Source of the DNA: Falsiroseomonas stagni DSM 19981
GTDB taxonomy: Bacteria > Pseudomonadota > Alphaproteobacteria > Acetobacterales > Acetobacteraceae
Assembly: GCF_900114315.1 (NCBI RefSeq)
Contig: NZ_FOSQ01000009.1
Location: forward strand, 1-64,000
Direction: 5' to 3'
Length of the DNA: 64,000 nt
The notes below the pieces were generated by a model. It saw nothing but the letters and a program-made list of their open reading frames with translations, was not told where the DNA came from and made no database searches. The position numbers were made by a program, and so were the translations under genes. Shown here piece by piece: positions 34,922-43,325 of the stretch; within the stretch, counting starts at the first letter, position 1, and every line of letters begins with the position of its first letter.

Positions 34922-35143
34922 GGAGAGGGGCTGCGCGCCCCTCTCCGGACCTCTCCCGCGCCAGGGTCCAGCGGGACCCTGGACCGCGAGGTTATCGGGG
35001 GATGGAGGGAGGGGCACAGCGCGCGATCCGGCCAAGCGGTCGCGCCGTGCCCCTCCCTCCATCCCCCGATCTCATGGATTCCAAGGGGCCGCTGCCCCTT
35101 GGCGGGGAAGGGGTCTGGGGAAGGGGCGGAGCCCTTTCCCCAG
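34922..35143. repeat. Five-hairpin modular intergenic element, copy A
   Basis: Fills most of the 281-bp spacer between the convergent M24 peptidase and MFS genes. Five inverted repeats follow in order. (1) 10 bp at 34922–34931/34937–34946. (2) CCAGGGTCC at 34961–34969/34974–34982. (3) A perfect 24-bp stem at 34994–35017/35047–35070, whose 29-nt loop can itself pair. (4) CCAAGGGGC at 35081–35089/35094–35102. (5) A 13-bp stem with one G·T at 35115–35127/35131–35143. Copy B at 48836–49056 has the same order and near-identical linkers but mostly different arm sequences. A C-rich run follows at 35157–35167. Confidence 0.85.
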
Positions 35144-35171
35144 GGGCCACCGCCGCGCCCCCCCCCCGGCG

Positions 35172-36386
35172 TCACGCCGGCGCGGGGTTCGCCTTCGGGC
35201 CGCGGGGGATGGCCGCCAGGATTTGCAGGGTGCCGGCGGTGAGGCCCATGGCGACGCCGGCTTGCCAGGCCAGGGTGTAGGATCCCATGGCGTCGAAGAT
35301 CAGGCCGCCGCCGAGTGCTCCGGTGAAGCTGCCGAGTTGGTGGCTGGCGAAGGCGAAGCCTTGGATCATGGCTTGCCATTGCAGGCCGAACATCTCGACC
35401 ACCGCGCCGGAGATCAGCGGTGCGACGCCGAGCCACAGGAATCCCATGATGGCGGCGAAGACGAGGGTGGAGGTGGGGCTGGGTGGGATGGCGAAGTACC
35501 AGCCCAGCACGAGGGATCGGGTGACGTAGATCAGGCCGAGGAGGAGGGGTTTGGACCAGCGCCCGCCGGCCCATCCGAAGAACAGGCTGCCGACCACGTT
35601 GAAAGCGGCGATGACGCCGAGCGCGGTGGCGCCGAGCATCGGGTCCATCCCGCAGATCACGAGGTAGGAGGGCAGGTGCGTGGTCAGGAAGACCAGTTGC
35701 AGGCCGCAGACGAAATAGGCGCCGGCCATCACCAGGAAGGGTCCGTTGCGGAAGGCGGCGCGCGCGGCGACGAGGGCGGAGGTGTTGCCGCCTCGCGCCG
35801 GGGGCACGGGCATGGAATCCACCCGCCCCGCGATCCAGGCGGCCGGCAGCAGGCAGAGTGAGAGCAGCACCAGGCCGATGAGGCCCGCGCGCCAGTCGAA
35901 GGCGTCCATCAGCCCTTGCGCGATCGGCGCGGCCATCAGTGGCCCGGTGGAGCCGAGGGCGGAGACCAGGCCGAGCACCGTGCTGCGCGCCGCGTTGGGC
36001 ACGGGGCGGGAGGCGACGGCCATCGCCATGCCGGAGGCCGTGGCTGCGAGTGCGATGCCGATCAGCAGCCCCGCGCCGACCATGATGGCGAAGGTGCCCT
36101 CGGCCTGCGCGAAGATCGCCAGTCCCGTGGCGTAGGTGACGCCCCCGGCCAGCATGGTCGGCCGGAATCCGAAGCGGGAGGCGACGGCGCCGGCGAAGGG
36201 CTGGGCGATGCCCCAGGCCAGGTTCTGCGCGGCGATGGCGAGCGTGAAGTCGGCGACCGCGATGCCGAGGTCCTTGGTCACGGGTTGCAGGAACAGGCCG
36301 AGGCTCTGGCGCATGCCGTTGGCGAGCGCGAGGGCGAGTGCCGCCGCGATCAGGATGGGGATGGCCGCGCGGGGGATGCTTCGCAT
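35172..36386 (-). CDS. MFS transporter
   Basis: A 404-residue carrier of the major facilitator superfamily with twelve predicted helices in two halves. The loop 2–3 motif is recognisable as FAGAVASRFGFRPTML, with ATASGMAMAVASRPVPNAARSTVLGL further on. The second half repeats the pattern (GWAGGRWSKPLLLGLIY). It resembles the oxalate/formate and monocarboxylate antiporter branch in overall look, but the substrate cannot be assigned. The ATG at 36386 gives MRSIPRAAIPILIAAALALALA with the first helix intact; no strong ribosome site is seen. It lies downstream of recO on the same strand, 86 bp after its stop. Confidence 0.85.
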   Translation of the reverse strand: MRSIPRAAIPILIAAALALALANGMRQSLGLFLQPVTKDLGIAVADFTLAIAAQNLAWGIAQPFAGAVASRFGFRPTMLAGGVTYATGLAIFAQAEGTFAIMVGAGLLIGIALAATASGMAMAVASRPVPNAARSTVLGLVSALGSTGPLMAAPIAQGLMDAFDWRAGLIGLVLLSLCLLPAAWIAGRVDSMPVPPARGGNTSALVAARAAFRNGPFLVMAGAYFVCGLQLVFLTTHLPSYLVICGMDPMLGATALGVIAAFNVVGSLFFGWAGGRWSKPLLLGLIYVTRSLVLGWYFAIPPSPTSTLVFAAIMGFLWLGVAPLISGAVVEMFGLQWQAMIQGFAFASHQLGSFTGALGGGLIFDAMGSYTLAWQAGVAMGLTAGTLQILAAIPRGPKANPAPA

Positions 36387-36472
36387 CGCGGAAGGGTCGC
36401 CCGGGGAAGGATGTTCCACAAGGCGGGAGGCATTGCGCCGGGGGCTTCCCCGGGCAGCACATACCGCATGAC

Positions 36473-37195
36473 TCAGCCGGCGGCGACGCGATCCAGCAGC
36501 AGGTCGCGCGCCGCGGGCAGGCCCTTGTGCTGCACGCCGAAGACGTCGCGCGCCAGGAAATGCCCCGTGAGCTTCAGCCCCGCCGCCCAGTCGGCGGCGG
36601 AGGACGGCCCCTGCCCCAGCAGGAATCGCGGCAGCGGCAGCAGCCGGTCCCGCCATTCGCCGGCGGCGGGCTCCGACACCGCCCGGCCGCTGCGGGGCGA
36701 GACGAAGGCCAGGTCCTCCGTGCCCCCGGTGACGGCGCAGCGCGCGAGGTCCAGGCCGTAGCCGAGTTCGGTGAGCAGGTCGGCCTCCCACCGCACCAGG
36801 TCGGGAAGGGCGAGGGCGGTGTCGCGGGCGAGCGTCGCGACGAAGGCCACCAGGCCGTGGAAGATGCGGGGATGGGCCTCCCGTTCCGGCAGCGCGCCTT
36901 CCGCCACGGCGCAGGCGGCGCGCAGCGCGGCCAGCGCCAGCGGGTCCTCCATGGCCAGCGCCGCGGCGGGGTGGACCATCTCCGCGCTCATCGCGCCGAG
37001 CTGGTCGGCCAGCCGCCCGACCCAGCGGGCCTCCACCAGGTTCCCCGGCTGCCACAGCGCCGCCTGGCCGCGGGAGGTGCCGCCCTTGGCCAGGCCCGCG
37101 TGGCGGCCGTGCTGCTCCGTCATGACGGAGACGATGGCGCCGCCCTCCCCATGGGGGCGGACGTCGAGGATCACGGCGGGGGCATCCCATTCCAT
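36473..37195 (-). CDS. recO: DNA repair protein RecO
   Basis: A 240-residue RecF-pathway mediator that loads RecA and anneals single strands. The N-terminal OB fold begins MEWDAPAVILDVRPHGEGGAIVSVMTEQ and continues with HAGLAKGGTSRGQAALWQPGNLVEARWVG. The C-terminal helical domain includes YGLDLARCAVTG, where only one Cys of the zinc ribbon of some RecO proteins remains. The length is typical for alphaproteobacterial RecO. The ATG at 37195 is the only start that preserves the OB fold. In many alphaproteobacteria recO directly follows era. Here a DUF882 gene in opposite orientation and an AT-richer spacer separate them. Confidence 0.9.
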   Translation of the reverse strand: MEWDAPAVILDVRPHGEGGAIVSVMTEQHGRHAGLAKGGTSRGQAALWQPGNLVEARWVGRLADQLGAMSAEMVHPAAALAMEDPLALAALRAACAVAEGALPEREAHPRIFHGLVAFVATLARDTALALPDLVRWEADLLTELGYGLDLARCAVTGGTEDLAFVSPRSGRAVSEPAAGEWRDRLLPLPRFLLGQGPSSAADWAAGLKLTGHFLARDVFGVQHKGLPAARDLLLDRVAAG

Positions 37196-37322
37196 GAGGG
37201 ATGGGGTTCCACATCGCGGAGGCCGGGGCAAGCGTGGACCGCGCCGCGCATCGTGAGCGGCCAGCCGGTGCCATGGGCGTGATCGGGCGGCGCGATCCGC
37301 CGCCCCCGCGCTTATCCCCGGC

Positions 37323-37910
37323 ATGAAGAGACGCCTGATCCTGCTGGCCGGGGTGTTCACCCTGGCCGCCCCGCGCCTGCGCGCTGGCTCGCCCCGCCGC
37401 CTGGCGCTGCGCCATTCCCATACCGGGGCGCGATTCGACGGCCCCTGGCATGACGGCGCCGATCCCGATCCCGGGGCGATGGTCGAACTCTCGGCCGTGC
37501 TGGCGGACAGCGCCGCCATCCGTCCGCGCCCCTTCGATGCCGCCGCGCTCGGCATCCTGGCCGATGTGGCGGAGGCGGCGGGGCTGTCGGGCCCGCTGGT
37601 GGTGCGGTCTGGCTACCGGACGCCGGCGATCAACGCGGCGGTGCATGGGGCCGGGGACAGCCAGCACCTCCGCGCCGGCGCGATCGATCTGGAAGTCGCG
37701 TCCGCGCGCATCCAGCAGGTGGGTGGGCTGGCGCTGGGCCTCGGGCGTGGTGGCGTCGGCCTCTATCCCCGGCGCGGCTTCGTGCACCTGGACAGCGGCC
37801 CGGTGCGGGCCTGGAACGGGGATGCGCCGGGCGGCGGGATTCCGGCGCCGGTGGAGGACCGGATCGGGCGGATCGCGGCGGCGTGGCGCAACCCCGGCGG
37901 GCGGCGCTGA
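37323..37910 (+). CDS. DUF882/M15-like peptidoglycan-associated protein (YcbK type)
   Basis: A 195-residue exported protein with a twin-Arg-containing N-terminus (MKRRLILLAGVFTLAAPRLRA) and a LAS-fold (D-Ala-D-Ala peptidase-like) domain. The predicted zinc ligands are visible as H115 and D122 in SQHLRAGAIDLEV and H155 in RGFVHLDSG; SGYRTPAIN precedes them. The N-terminal LALRHSHTGARF segment is typical of DUF882 proteins. E. coli YcbK (MepK) is a murein DD/LD-endopeptidase, so a cell-wall role is likely. It is divergent from recO with 127 bp between the starts. Confidence 0.82.
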   Translation: MKRRLILLAGVFTLAAPRLRAGSPRRLALRHSHTGARFDGPWHDGADPDPGAMVELSAVLADSAAIRPRPFDAAALGILADVAEAAGLSGPLVVRSGYRTPAINAAVHGAGDSQHLRAGAIDLEVASARIQQVGGLALGLGRGGVGLYPRRGFVHLDSGPVRAWNGDAPGGGIPAPVEDRIGRIAAAWRNPGGRR

Positions 37911-38118
37911 CGGCGGAAAAGAGTGGACCGGCGGCCCATGTTTCGCCTATGTTCCCTGGGCCACGAACCCCCTTTGCGCCCTGCGCCCCGCACCGCGGCG
38001 GGGACGTGAATTTGTCCCAAATCGCCCCGCGCGAACCGCGACTAAATGCACCTAATCGGCATAATCGGCTAAAGCCGCTTAGTGGTTTTAGTGGCCGATC
38101 CGACACGGCGGCGGGAAA
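37911..38118. other. AT-richer convergent spacer between DUF882 gene and era
   Basis: A 208-bp spacer between two convergent stops. Its right half (about 38040–38100) is clearly less GC-rich than the surroundings. It holds short overlapping repeats: a direct repeat of ATCGGC, the inverted repeat CGGCTAAAGCCG, and two copies of TTAGTGG. I find no gene or convincing terminator; the composition hints at an old insertion or a remnant regulatory region. Confidence 0.4.
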
Positions 38119-39033
38119 TCACCCCTGGTCGTCGAGCCCCAGCGCCCGGATGCGGCCGCCTTCCTCGTCCCAGCCCGCGCGTTCCTTGACGTTGATGAAG
38201 AGGTGGATGCGCCGTTCCAGCAGCGCCTCCAGCTCCCGCCGCGCGGATTGGCCGATCGACTTCACCTTGGCCCCGCCATCGCCGATCAGGATGCCCTTCT
38301 GGGTGGCGCGGGTGACGTAGATCGTCACCTCGATCCGCGCGCTGCCATCCTTGCGTTCCTGCCAGGTCTCGGTCTCGACCGTGGCGTGGTGGGGCACTTC
38401 CTCATGCGTCTGGCGCAGCACCTGCTCCCGCACGATCTCGGCGGCCAGCATGCGCTGCGGCAGGTCGGAGAGGTCGTCCTCCGGGAACAGGTAGGGGCCT
38501 TCCGGCAGGTTGTTCGCCAGCACCGCCTTCACGCGATCGAGCCCCCTGCCCTTCAGCGCGCTGACCATGAAGGTCTCCGCGAAGGGGACGATGTCGTTCA
38601 ATTCCTTCGACAGCGGCAGCAACCGAGGGGGGTCAACCAGATCAGCCTTGTTGAGCAGCAGCATCAGCTTGCGGCCGCCGCCCTTCAGCTTCTCCGCGAT
38701 GGCGCGGACCTCATCCGTCAGCCCGGCGCGGGCATCGACGATGAGGACCGACAGGTCGGCATCCTGCGCGCCGCCCCAGGCGGCGGCGACCATCGCGCGG
38801 TCCAGCCGCCGGCGCGGCGCGAAGATGCCGGGCGTGTCCACCAGGATGATCTGCGCCCGGCCTTCCATCACCACGGCGCGGATGCGGAAGCGCGTGGTCT
38901 GCGGCTTGGGGGAGACGATGGTGACCTTGGTGCCCGCCAGCGCGTTCACCAGGGTCGATTTGCCGGCATTGGGCGCGCCGACGATGGCGACCAGGCCGCA
39001 GCGGGTCGGGGGTAGTTCGGTCGTATTGCTCAT
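38119..39033 (-). CDS. era: GTPase Era
   Basis: A 304-residue Ras-like GTPase that binds the 3' end of 16S rRNA and helps 30S assembly. G-motifs: G1 GAPNAGKST (19–27), the effector region PKPQTTRFRIRAVV, G3 VDTPGIF and G4 LNKADLV. The G5-like SALKGRG and the C-terminal KH domain (IGDGGAKVKSIGQSARRELE, then RIHLFINVKER) complete the protein. The ATG at 39033 overlaps the rnc stop (ATGA), so the two are translationally coupled. This is the last gene of the rpoZ–spoT–acpS–lepB–rnc–era group. Confidence 0.95.
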   Translation of the reverse strand: MSNTTELPPTRCGLVAIVGAPNAGKSTLVNALAGTKVTIVSPKPQTTRFRIRAVVMEGRAQIILVDTPGIFAPRRRLDRAMVAAAWGGAQDADLSVLIVDARAGLTDEVRAIAEKLKGGGRKLMLLLNKADLVDPPRLLPLSKELNDIVPFAETFMVSALKGRGLDRVKAVLANNLPEGPYLFPEDDLSDLPQRMLAAEIVREQVLRQTHEEVPHHATVETETWQERKDGSARIEVTIYVTRATQKGILIGDGGAKVKSIGQSARRELEALLERRIHLFINVKERAGWDEEGGRIRALGLDDQG

Positions 39034-39725
39034 CTGGCCCCCAGCAGTTGCAGAAGCCGCTCGGCGGCGGCCTGTTCGGCCGCGCGCTTGTTCTCGCCCT
39101 GGCCCTCGGCCTCCTTCCCCGCCGCGATCGCGCGCACGGTGAAGACCGGGTGGTGTGACGGGCCGGACGATGACACGGCCAGGTATTCCGGCAGGCCGAG
39201 CCCGCGCCCCAGCGTCCATTCCTGCAGGCGCGACTTGGGTGAGGAGGGCGGCTTAACCGGGGCTTCCAGCGCCGCATCCCATTCGCGGCGGATCAGCGCC
39301 CGCGCCGGTTCCAGCCCGCCATCGAGGTAGATGGCCCCCAGCACCGCCTCCAGCGCATCCGAAAGGACGGAGGGGCGGTGGCGGACGCCGGACTTCTCCT
39401 CATTCGGGGTCACCCGCAGCGCCGCGGCCACGCCGAGCGTGACGGCCACGCGCGCCAGCGCATCCTGCGCCACCAGCACGGCCAGGCGCTTGCCGAGGTC
39501 CCCTTCCCGTTCCTTCGGGAAGCGCTCCGCCAGCCATTCGGCCATGACGAGGGCCAGCACGCGGTCCCCCACGAACTCCAGCCGCTCATTCGAATCCAGC
39601 ATCGACCGCTTCGGATCGGCGGCGGAGCGATGCGTCAGGGCGTGCAGCAGAAGCTCGGGCTTGTCGAAGCGGTGCGGCAGCCGTGCCGCCAGCGCCGCGA
39701 CGGGGTCATCACTCGAGAAAGTCAC
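39030..39725 (-). CDS. rnc: Ribonuclease III
   Basis: A 231-residue double-strand-specific RNase that processes rRNA and mRNA. The signature NERLEFVGDRVL (46–57) supplies the first acidic cluster. LSDALEAVLGAIYLDGG (from 121) supplies the catalytic D123 and E126. A dsRNA-binding domain occupies ~163–228 (KSRLQEWTLGRGLGLPEY, then NKRAAEQAAAERLLQLL). It overlaps lepB upstream by ATGA and era downstream by ATGA, giving a tightly coupled lepB–rnc–era unit as in many proteobacteria. Confidence 0.95.
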   Translation of the reverse strand: MTFSSDDPVAALAARLPHRFDKPELLLHALTHRSAADPKRSMLDSNERLEFVGDRVLALVMAEWLAERFPKEREGDLGKRLAVLVAQDALARVAVTLGVAAALRVTPNEEKSGVRHRPSVLSDALEAVLGAIYLDGGLEPARALIRREWDAALEAPVKPPSSPKSRLQEWTLGRGLGLPEYLAVSSSGPSHHPVFTVRAIAAGKEAEGQGENKRAAEQAAAERLLQLLGAR

Positions 39726-40498
39726 CGGACGGCGCTGAACAGACGGCTCCAGCGGATGGCGGTCGGCCAGGCCCAGAACTCCCAGAAGCGGGCGGAGCCA
39801 TCGACGGAGAAGAAGATGAATTCCGCCCGGCCGACCAGGTTCTCGACCGGCACGAAGCCGACGCCGTTGCGCTGTTCGCGGCTGTCCAGGCTGTTGTCCC
39901 GGTTGTCGCCCATGGCGAAGACATGGCCCTCGGGCACCCGGAACTCAGGGGTGTTGTCGTAGATCTGGTCGTCCGACATCTCGAGGATGTTGTGGACATG
40001 CGGCTCGACGCCGGGCTGCGGCGGCAGGAACTCACGGTATTCGCGCACCACGATGCGGGGGCCATCGCCCTCCACCGTGTAGGGGCCGATGAGTTCGCGG
40101 CGCACGGGCTGGCCGTTCAGGTGCAGCACGCCGTTGCGGACCTGCACGCGGTCGCCCGGCAGGCCGACGATGCGCTTGATGTAGTCGGTCGAATTGTCAC
40201 GCGGCAGCTTGAACACGGCCACGTCGCCGCGCGCGGGCAGGCTGCCGAAGATGCGGCCCTGGAACAGGTTCGGGCTGAAGGGCATGGAATGCCGCGAATA
40301 GCCGTAGCTGTACTTGGACACGAAGAGGTAGTCGCCCACCAGCAGCGTCGGGATCATGCTGCCGGAGGGGATGTTGAAGGGTTCGAACGCGACGGTGCGG
40401 ATGCCGATGGCGATCAGCCCCGCATAGACCACGGTCTTGGTGGATTCGAGCCAGCCGCCCGTCTGCTTCTTGACCATGGAGGGAGTTTTCGCCGGCAT
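39722..40498 (-). CDS. lepB: Signal peptidase I
   Basis: A 258-residue membrane protease that removes Sec signal peptides. One N-terminal transmembrane helix (~19–36) is followed by the catalytic domain. Box B FNIPSGSMIPTLLVGDYL contains the nucleophile Ser47, and box D DYIKRIVGLPGDRV contains the general base Lys108. Box E appears as MGDNRDNSLDSRE. The protein has a single N-terminal helix rather than the two of E. coli LepB, which is usual in alphaproteobacteria. The ATG at 40498 was chosen; MVKKQ from residue 8 is an alternative. It ends in an ATGA overlap with rnc. Confidence 0.95.
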   Translation of the reverse strand: MPAKTPSMVKKQTGGWLESTKTVVYAGLIAIGIRTVAFEPFNIPSGSMIPTLLVGDYLFVSKYSYGYSRHSMPFSPNLFQGRIFGSLPARGDVAVFKLPRDNSTDYIKRIVGLPGDRVQVRNGVLHLNGQPVRRELIGPYTVEGDGPRIVVREYREFLPPQPGVEPHVHNILEMSDDQIYDNTPEFRVPEGHVFAMGDNRDNSLDSREQRNGVGFVPVENLVGRAEFIFFSVDGSARFWEFWAWPTAIRWSRLFSAVR

Positions 40499-40567
40499 CC
40501 TATGGGACTCCCCCGGTTTCGGGGCCGTCGCTGCGGGTCCGGATAGAGCCTGCCCACCCCTGCCCTG

Positions 40568-41014
40568 TCAAGGAACCGCGATCCCGGGTGCCGATGGCAT
40601 GGCCATGCGGGGCAGCGGCACGGCGGTGATGATGACCATCGCCTGCGCGTAGGGAAACTCATCCGTCATGGTCAGCGCGACGTGGGAGACGAGGCCGGGC
40701 GGCGTGATCTGCGCCAGGCGTGCCGCCGCGCCGCCCGTCATCCGCAGCGTCGGCTGGCCGGAGGACAGGTTCACCACGCCGAGGTCGCGCCAGAAGACGC
40801 CCTGCCGGAACCCGGTGCCCAGCGCCTTGGAGGCTGCCTCCTTCGCCGCATAGCGCTTGGCGTAGGTCGCGGCGCGGATCTTTTCCGTCCGCCTTTCGGC
40901 CTTCGCGCGCTCGGCGGGGGTGAAGATGCGGTTCAGGAAGCGGTCGCCGTAGCGGGCGATCGTCTTCTCGATCCGCCTGATGTCCAGGATGTCGCTGCCG
41001 AGGCCGATGATCAT
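40568..41014 (-). CDS. acpS: Holo-[acyl-carrier-protein] synthase
   Basis: A 148-residue phosphopantetheinyl transferase that activates ACP for fatty-acid synthesis. The family signature [13 protein letters not shown] carries the Mg2+ ligand D8, and [16 protein letters not shown] carries E59. The C-terminal [20 protein letters not shown] strand matches the family. It is a little longer than the usual 120–135 residues, because of a Pro-rich tail ([14 protein letters not shown]). It starts 3 bp after the spoT stop and is followed by lepB after 69 bp. Confidence 0.93.
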   Translation of the reverse strand: MIIGLGSDILDIRRIEKTIARYGDRFLNRIFTPAERAKAERRTEKIRAATYAKRYAAKEAASKALGTGFRQGVFWRDLGVVNLSSGQPTLRMTGGAAARLAQITPPGLVSHVALTMTDEFPYAQAMVIITAVPLPRMAMPSAPGIAVP

Positions 41015-41017
41015 GTC

Positions 41018-43261
41018 CTATCCCTTGGCGCGTTCGGCCTGCGCCACCGCCGTCAGGCCCCGCAGGGCCGCGATGATGTTGCCGAGGTGGCGGAGGTCCT
41101 TCACCTCCACATCGATCGCGATCTCCTGGAAATCCGATCCGCGGTGGACGATGCGCATGTTCTCGATCGCGCCATCCTGCCGCGCGATGGCGTCCGTCAC
41201 GGCGGAAAGCGCGCCGCGGTCATTCGCCGTCACCACGTCGATCCGCCCGACATGGCCGCTGCCCGCGCCGCCGGCATAGTCCCAGTCGATGTCGAGGAAG
41301 CGTTCGGGGCTGTCCGCGAAGCCCGAGAGGTTGGGGCAATCCGTCTTGTGGACCGTCACGCCCTTGCCCGTGGTGACGATGCTGAGGATGCGGTCCCCCG
41401 GCAGCGGGTGGCAGCAGCCCGCGAAATTCACCTGCATGCCGGCGACCAGGCCGGTGACGCCCATGGCCACGTCGCGCCGGCTGCCCTTGCCCGGCGGGGG
41501 CAGCGGCACGGCGCGGGGGCGGGACCGCGCGATGGGCAGCACGTCCTGCGGCCGGGGCGGGCCGCGCAGCTCCGGATAGACGGCCAGCACCACATCCTTG
41601 GCGCTGGCGCCGCCGGAGGCGACGACGATGCACAGCTCCTCGAAGCTCGCCTGCTTCAGCGCCTTGAGCGCGGGCTCCAGGTGCTTCTCGCTGAACTCCA
41701 CGCCTTCCTGGCGGAAGGCCTTGGCGATCGCCGCGCGGCCTTCCTGCTGCTGCGCCTGGCGCTGTTCGGCGTGCATGAAGCGCCGGATGCGCGCCCGCGC
41801 CTTGCCGGTGACGACGAAGCGTTCCCATTGCGGGTTCGGGGTGCCGCCGCGCGCCGTGATGATCTCGACCTGGTCGCCATTCTCCAGCGGCGTGCGCAGC
41901 GGCTTGATCTGGCCGTTGATCTTGGCGCCCACGCATTGGTCGCCGACCTGGCTGTGCACCTGGTAGGCGAAATCGACGCAGGTGGAACCGCGCGGCAGGG
42001 CGATGAGGTCACCCTTCGGCGAGAAGCAGAAGACCTGGTCCCGGTGGAGTTCGAGCCGCGTGGCATCGAGGAATTCCTGCGGCTCCGCCGCCTGTTCCAG
42101 GATGTCCAGCAGCGCCTTCACCCAGGGGAACTTGCCGCTGTCGCGCGCGACCTGGCCGCCCTGCTTGTAGATCCAGTGCGCGGCCACGCCGTATTCCGCG
42201 ACCTCATGCATCTCCCGCGTCCGGATCTGCACCTCGATCTTGGCATTGCGCTTGTCCGGCACCGTCACGCCGGTGTGGATGGACTGGTACCCATTGGGCT
42301 TGGGGGTGGAGATGTAGTCCTTGAACCGCCCGGGTACGACGCGATAGGCGGAATGGACGGCGCCGAGTGCCGCGTAGCAGGCGCCCTTGTCCGGCACGAT
42401 GACGCGGAAGGCCATGATGTCCGAAAGCTGTTCGAACTCCACCTTCTTGCCGTGCATCTTCAGCCAGATGGAGTAGGGCGACTTCTCCCGCCCCGTCAGT
42501 TCCTCCACCTCGACGCCCGCTTCCTTGAACACATGGGTCAGGTCGTCGCGGATCTCGTCGATCAGGTCCGCGCCCTGGCCGTAGAGGAAGGCGCGGCGGG
42601 CGGCGATGGTCTGGAAGGCGTCGGGATCGAGTTCCCGGAAGGACAGCGTCTCCAGCTCCGTCTTCAGCGCATCCATGCCGATGCGCTCCGCGAGCGGGGC
42701 GAAGATGTCCATCGTCTCCCGCGCCGTCTTCCGGCGGCGGGCTTCCTGCGGGACGAAATGCAGCGTCCGCATGTTGTGGAGGCGATCCGCCAGCTTCACC
42801 AGGAGAACGCGGATATCCTCGCTCATCGCGAGGACCAATTTCCGAAAATTCTCGGCCTGCTTGGTGCGTTCGGATTGCAGTTCGAGGCGCGTCAGCTTGG
42901 TGACGCCATCCACCAGCCGGGCGACTTCCTTGCCGAAGCGGCGTTCGAGGTCGACGAGGCCGACCTTCGTATCCTCCGCCACGTCATGCAGCAGCGCCGT
43001 GACGATGGAGGCGCTGTCGAGGCGGTACTGCGCCAGGATGCGCGCGACCGAGACGGGATGGGTGATGTAGGGGTCGCCATTGTCCCGCTTCTGGCCCTCA
43101 TGCGCGGCCTTGGCGGTGGCGTAGGCGGCCTCGATCGTGGCCGCGTCGGCGCGGGGGTCATAGGCGACGACGTCGCGGGCCAGGTCGGCGCCCGTGCTGT
43201 CGGAGATGCCGGTCGCGAGGCCCTCCGGCGCGAAATTGGGGTGCGGGCCGGGCGCGTTCAT
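41018..43261 (-). CDS. spoT: Bifunctional (p)ppGpp synthetase/hydrolase (Rsh/SpoT)
   Basis: A 747-residue long RelA/SpoT homologue that sets the stringent-response alarmone. The N-terminal hydrolase domain has ITHPVSVARIL (H68) and LLHDVAEDTKV (H92–D93), so the HD site is intact. The synthetase domain has AFRVIVPDKGACYAALG, then RFKDYISTPKPNGYQSIHT. The TGS domain follows (~385–450, CFSPKGDLIALPRGSTCVDFAY). A C-terminal ACT domain has ENMRIVHRGSDFQEIAIDVEV. As the only long Rsh in the window, with both sites intact, it is likely the bifunctional alphaproteobacterial enzyme. Its Shine-Dalgarno GAGG lies inside a palindrome that ends 3 nt before the ATG. Confidence 0.94.
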   Translation of the reverse strand: MNAPGPHPNFAPEGLATGISDSTGADLARDVVAYDPRADAATIEAAYATAKAAHEGQKRDNGDPYITHPVSVARILAQYRLDSASIVTALLHDVAEDTKVGLVDLERRFGKEVARLVDGVTKLTRLELQSERTKQAENFRKLVLAMSEDIRVLLVKLADRLHNMRTLHFVPQEARRRKTARETMDIFAPLAERIGMDALKTELETLSFRELDPDAFQTIAARRAFLYGQGADLIDEIRDDLTHVFKEAGVEVEELTGREKSPYSIWLKMHGKKVEFEQLSDIMAFRVIVPDKGACYAALGAVHSAYRVVPGRFKDYISTPKPNGYQSIHTGVTVPDKRNAKIEVQIRTREMHEVAEYGVAAHWIYKQGGQVARDSGKFPWVKALLDILEQAAEPQEFLDATRLELHRDQVFCFSPKGDLIALPRGSTCVDFAYQVHSQVGDQCVGAKINGQIKPLRTPLENGDQVEIITARGGTPNPQWERFVVTGKARARIRRFMHAEQRQAQQQEGRAAIAKAFRQEGVEFSEKHLEPALKALKQASFEELCIVVASGGASAKDVVLAVYPELRGPPRPQDVLPIARSRPRAVPLPPPGKGSRRDVAMGVTGLVAGMQVNFAGCCHPLPGDRILSIVTTGKGVTVHKTDCPNLSGFADSPERFLDIDWDYAGGAGSGHVGRIDVVTANDRGALSAVTDAIARQDGAIENMRIVHRGSDFQEIAIDVEVKDLRHLGNIIAALRGLTAVAQAERAKG

Positions 43262-43264
43262 GCC

Positions 43265-43311
43265 CGGCCTCGCGAGGCCGTTGCCGGGGTCGCGGGGGCG
43301 GTGCCCCCGCG
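43265..43311 (-). promoter_or_regulatory. Palindromes in the rpoZ–spoT spacer covering the spoT ribosome site
   Basis: Two structures occupy the 64-bp spacer. CGGCCTCGCGAGGCCG (43265–43280) is a perfect 16-bp palindrome, a 6-bp stem with a CGCG loop, ending 3 nt upstream of the spoT ATG. It contains the only Shine-Dalgarno-like GAGG. CGCGGGGGC (43291–43299) pairs with GCCCCCGCG (43303–43311) as a second stem, similar to one at 55729–55747. The pair could lower spoT translation or end rpoZ transcription; this is inferred from position. Confidence 0.65.
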
Positions 43312-43325
43312 GCAGGCGCCCGCGA

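Noticed and set aside
34891-35171. Possible short genes in the hairpin-rich spacer
   Set aside because: Open frames here read through the inverted repeats with no ribosome sites or conserved composition, and equivalent frames are broken in copy B.
36387-37787. Upstream extension of the MFS frame across recO and the DUF882 gene
   Set aside because: The extra residues overlap recO on the same strand in another frame and have no transporter features.
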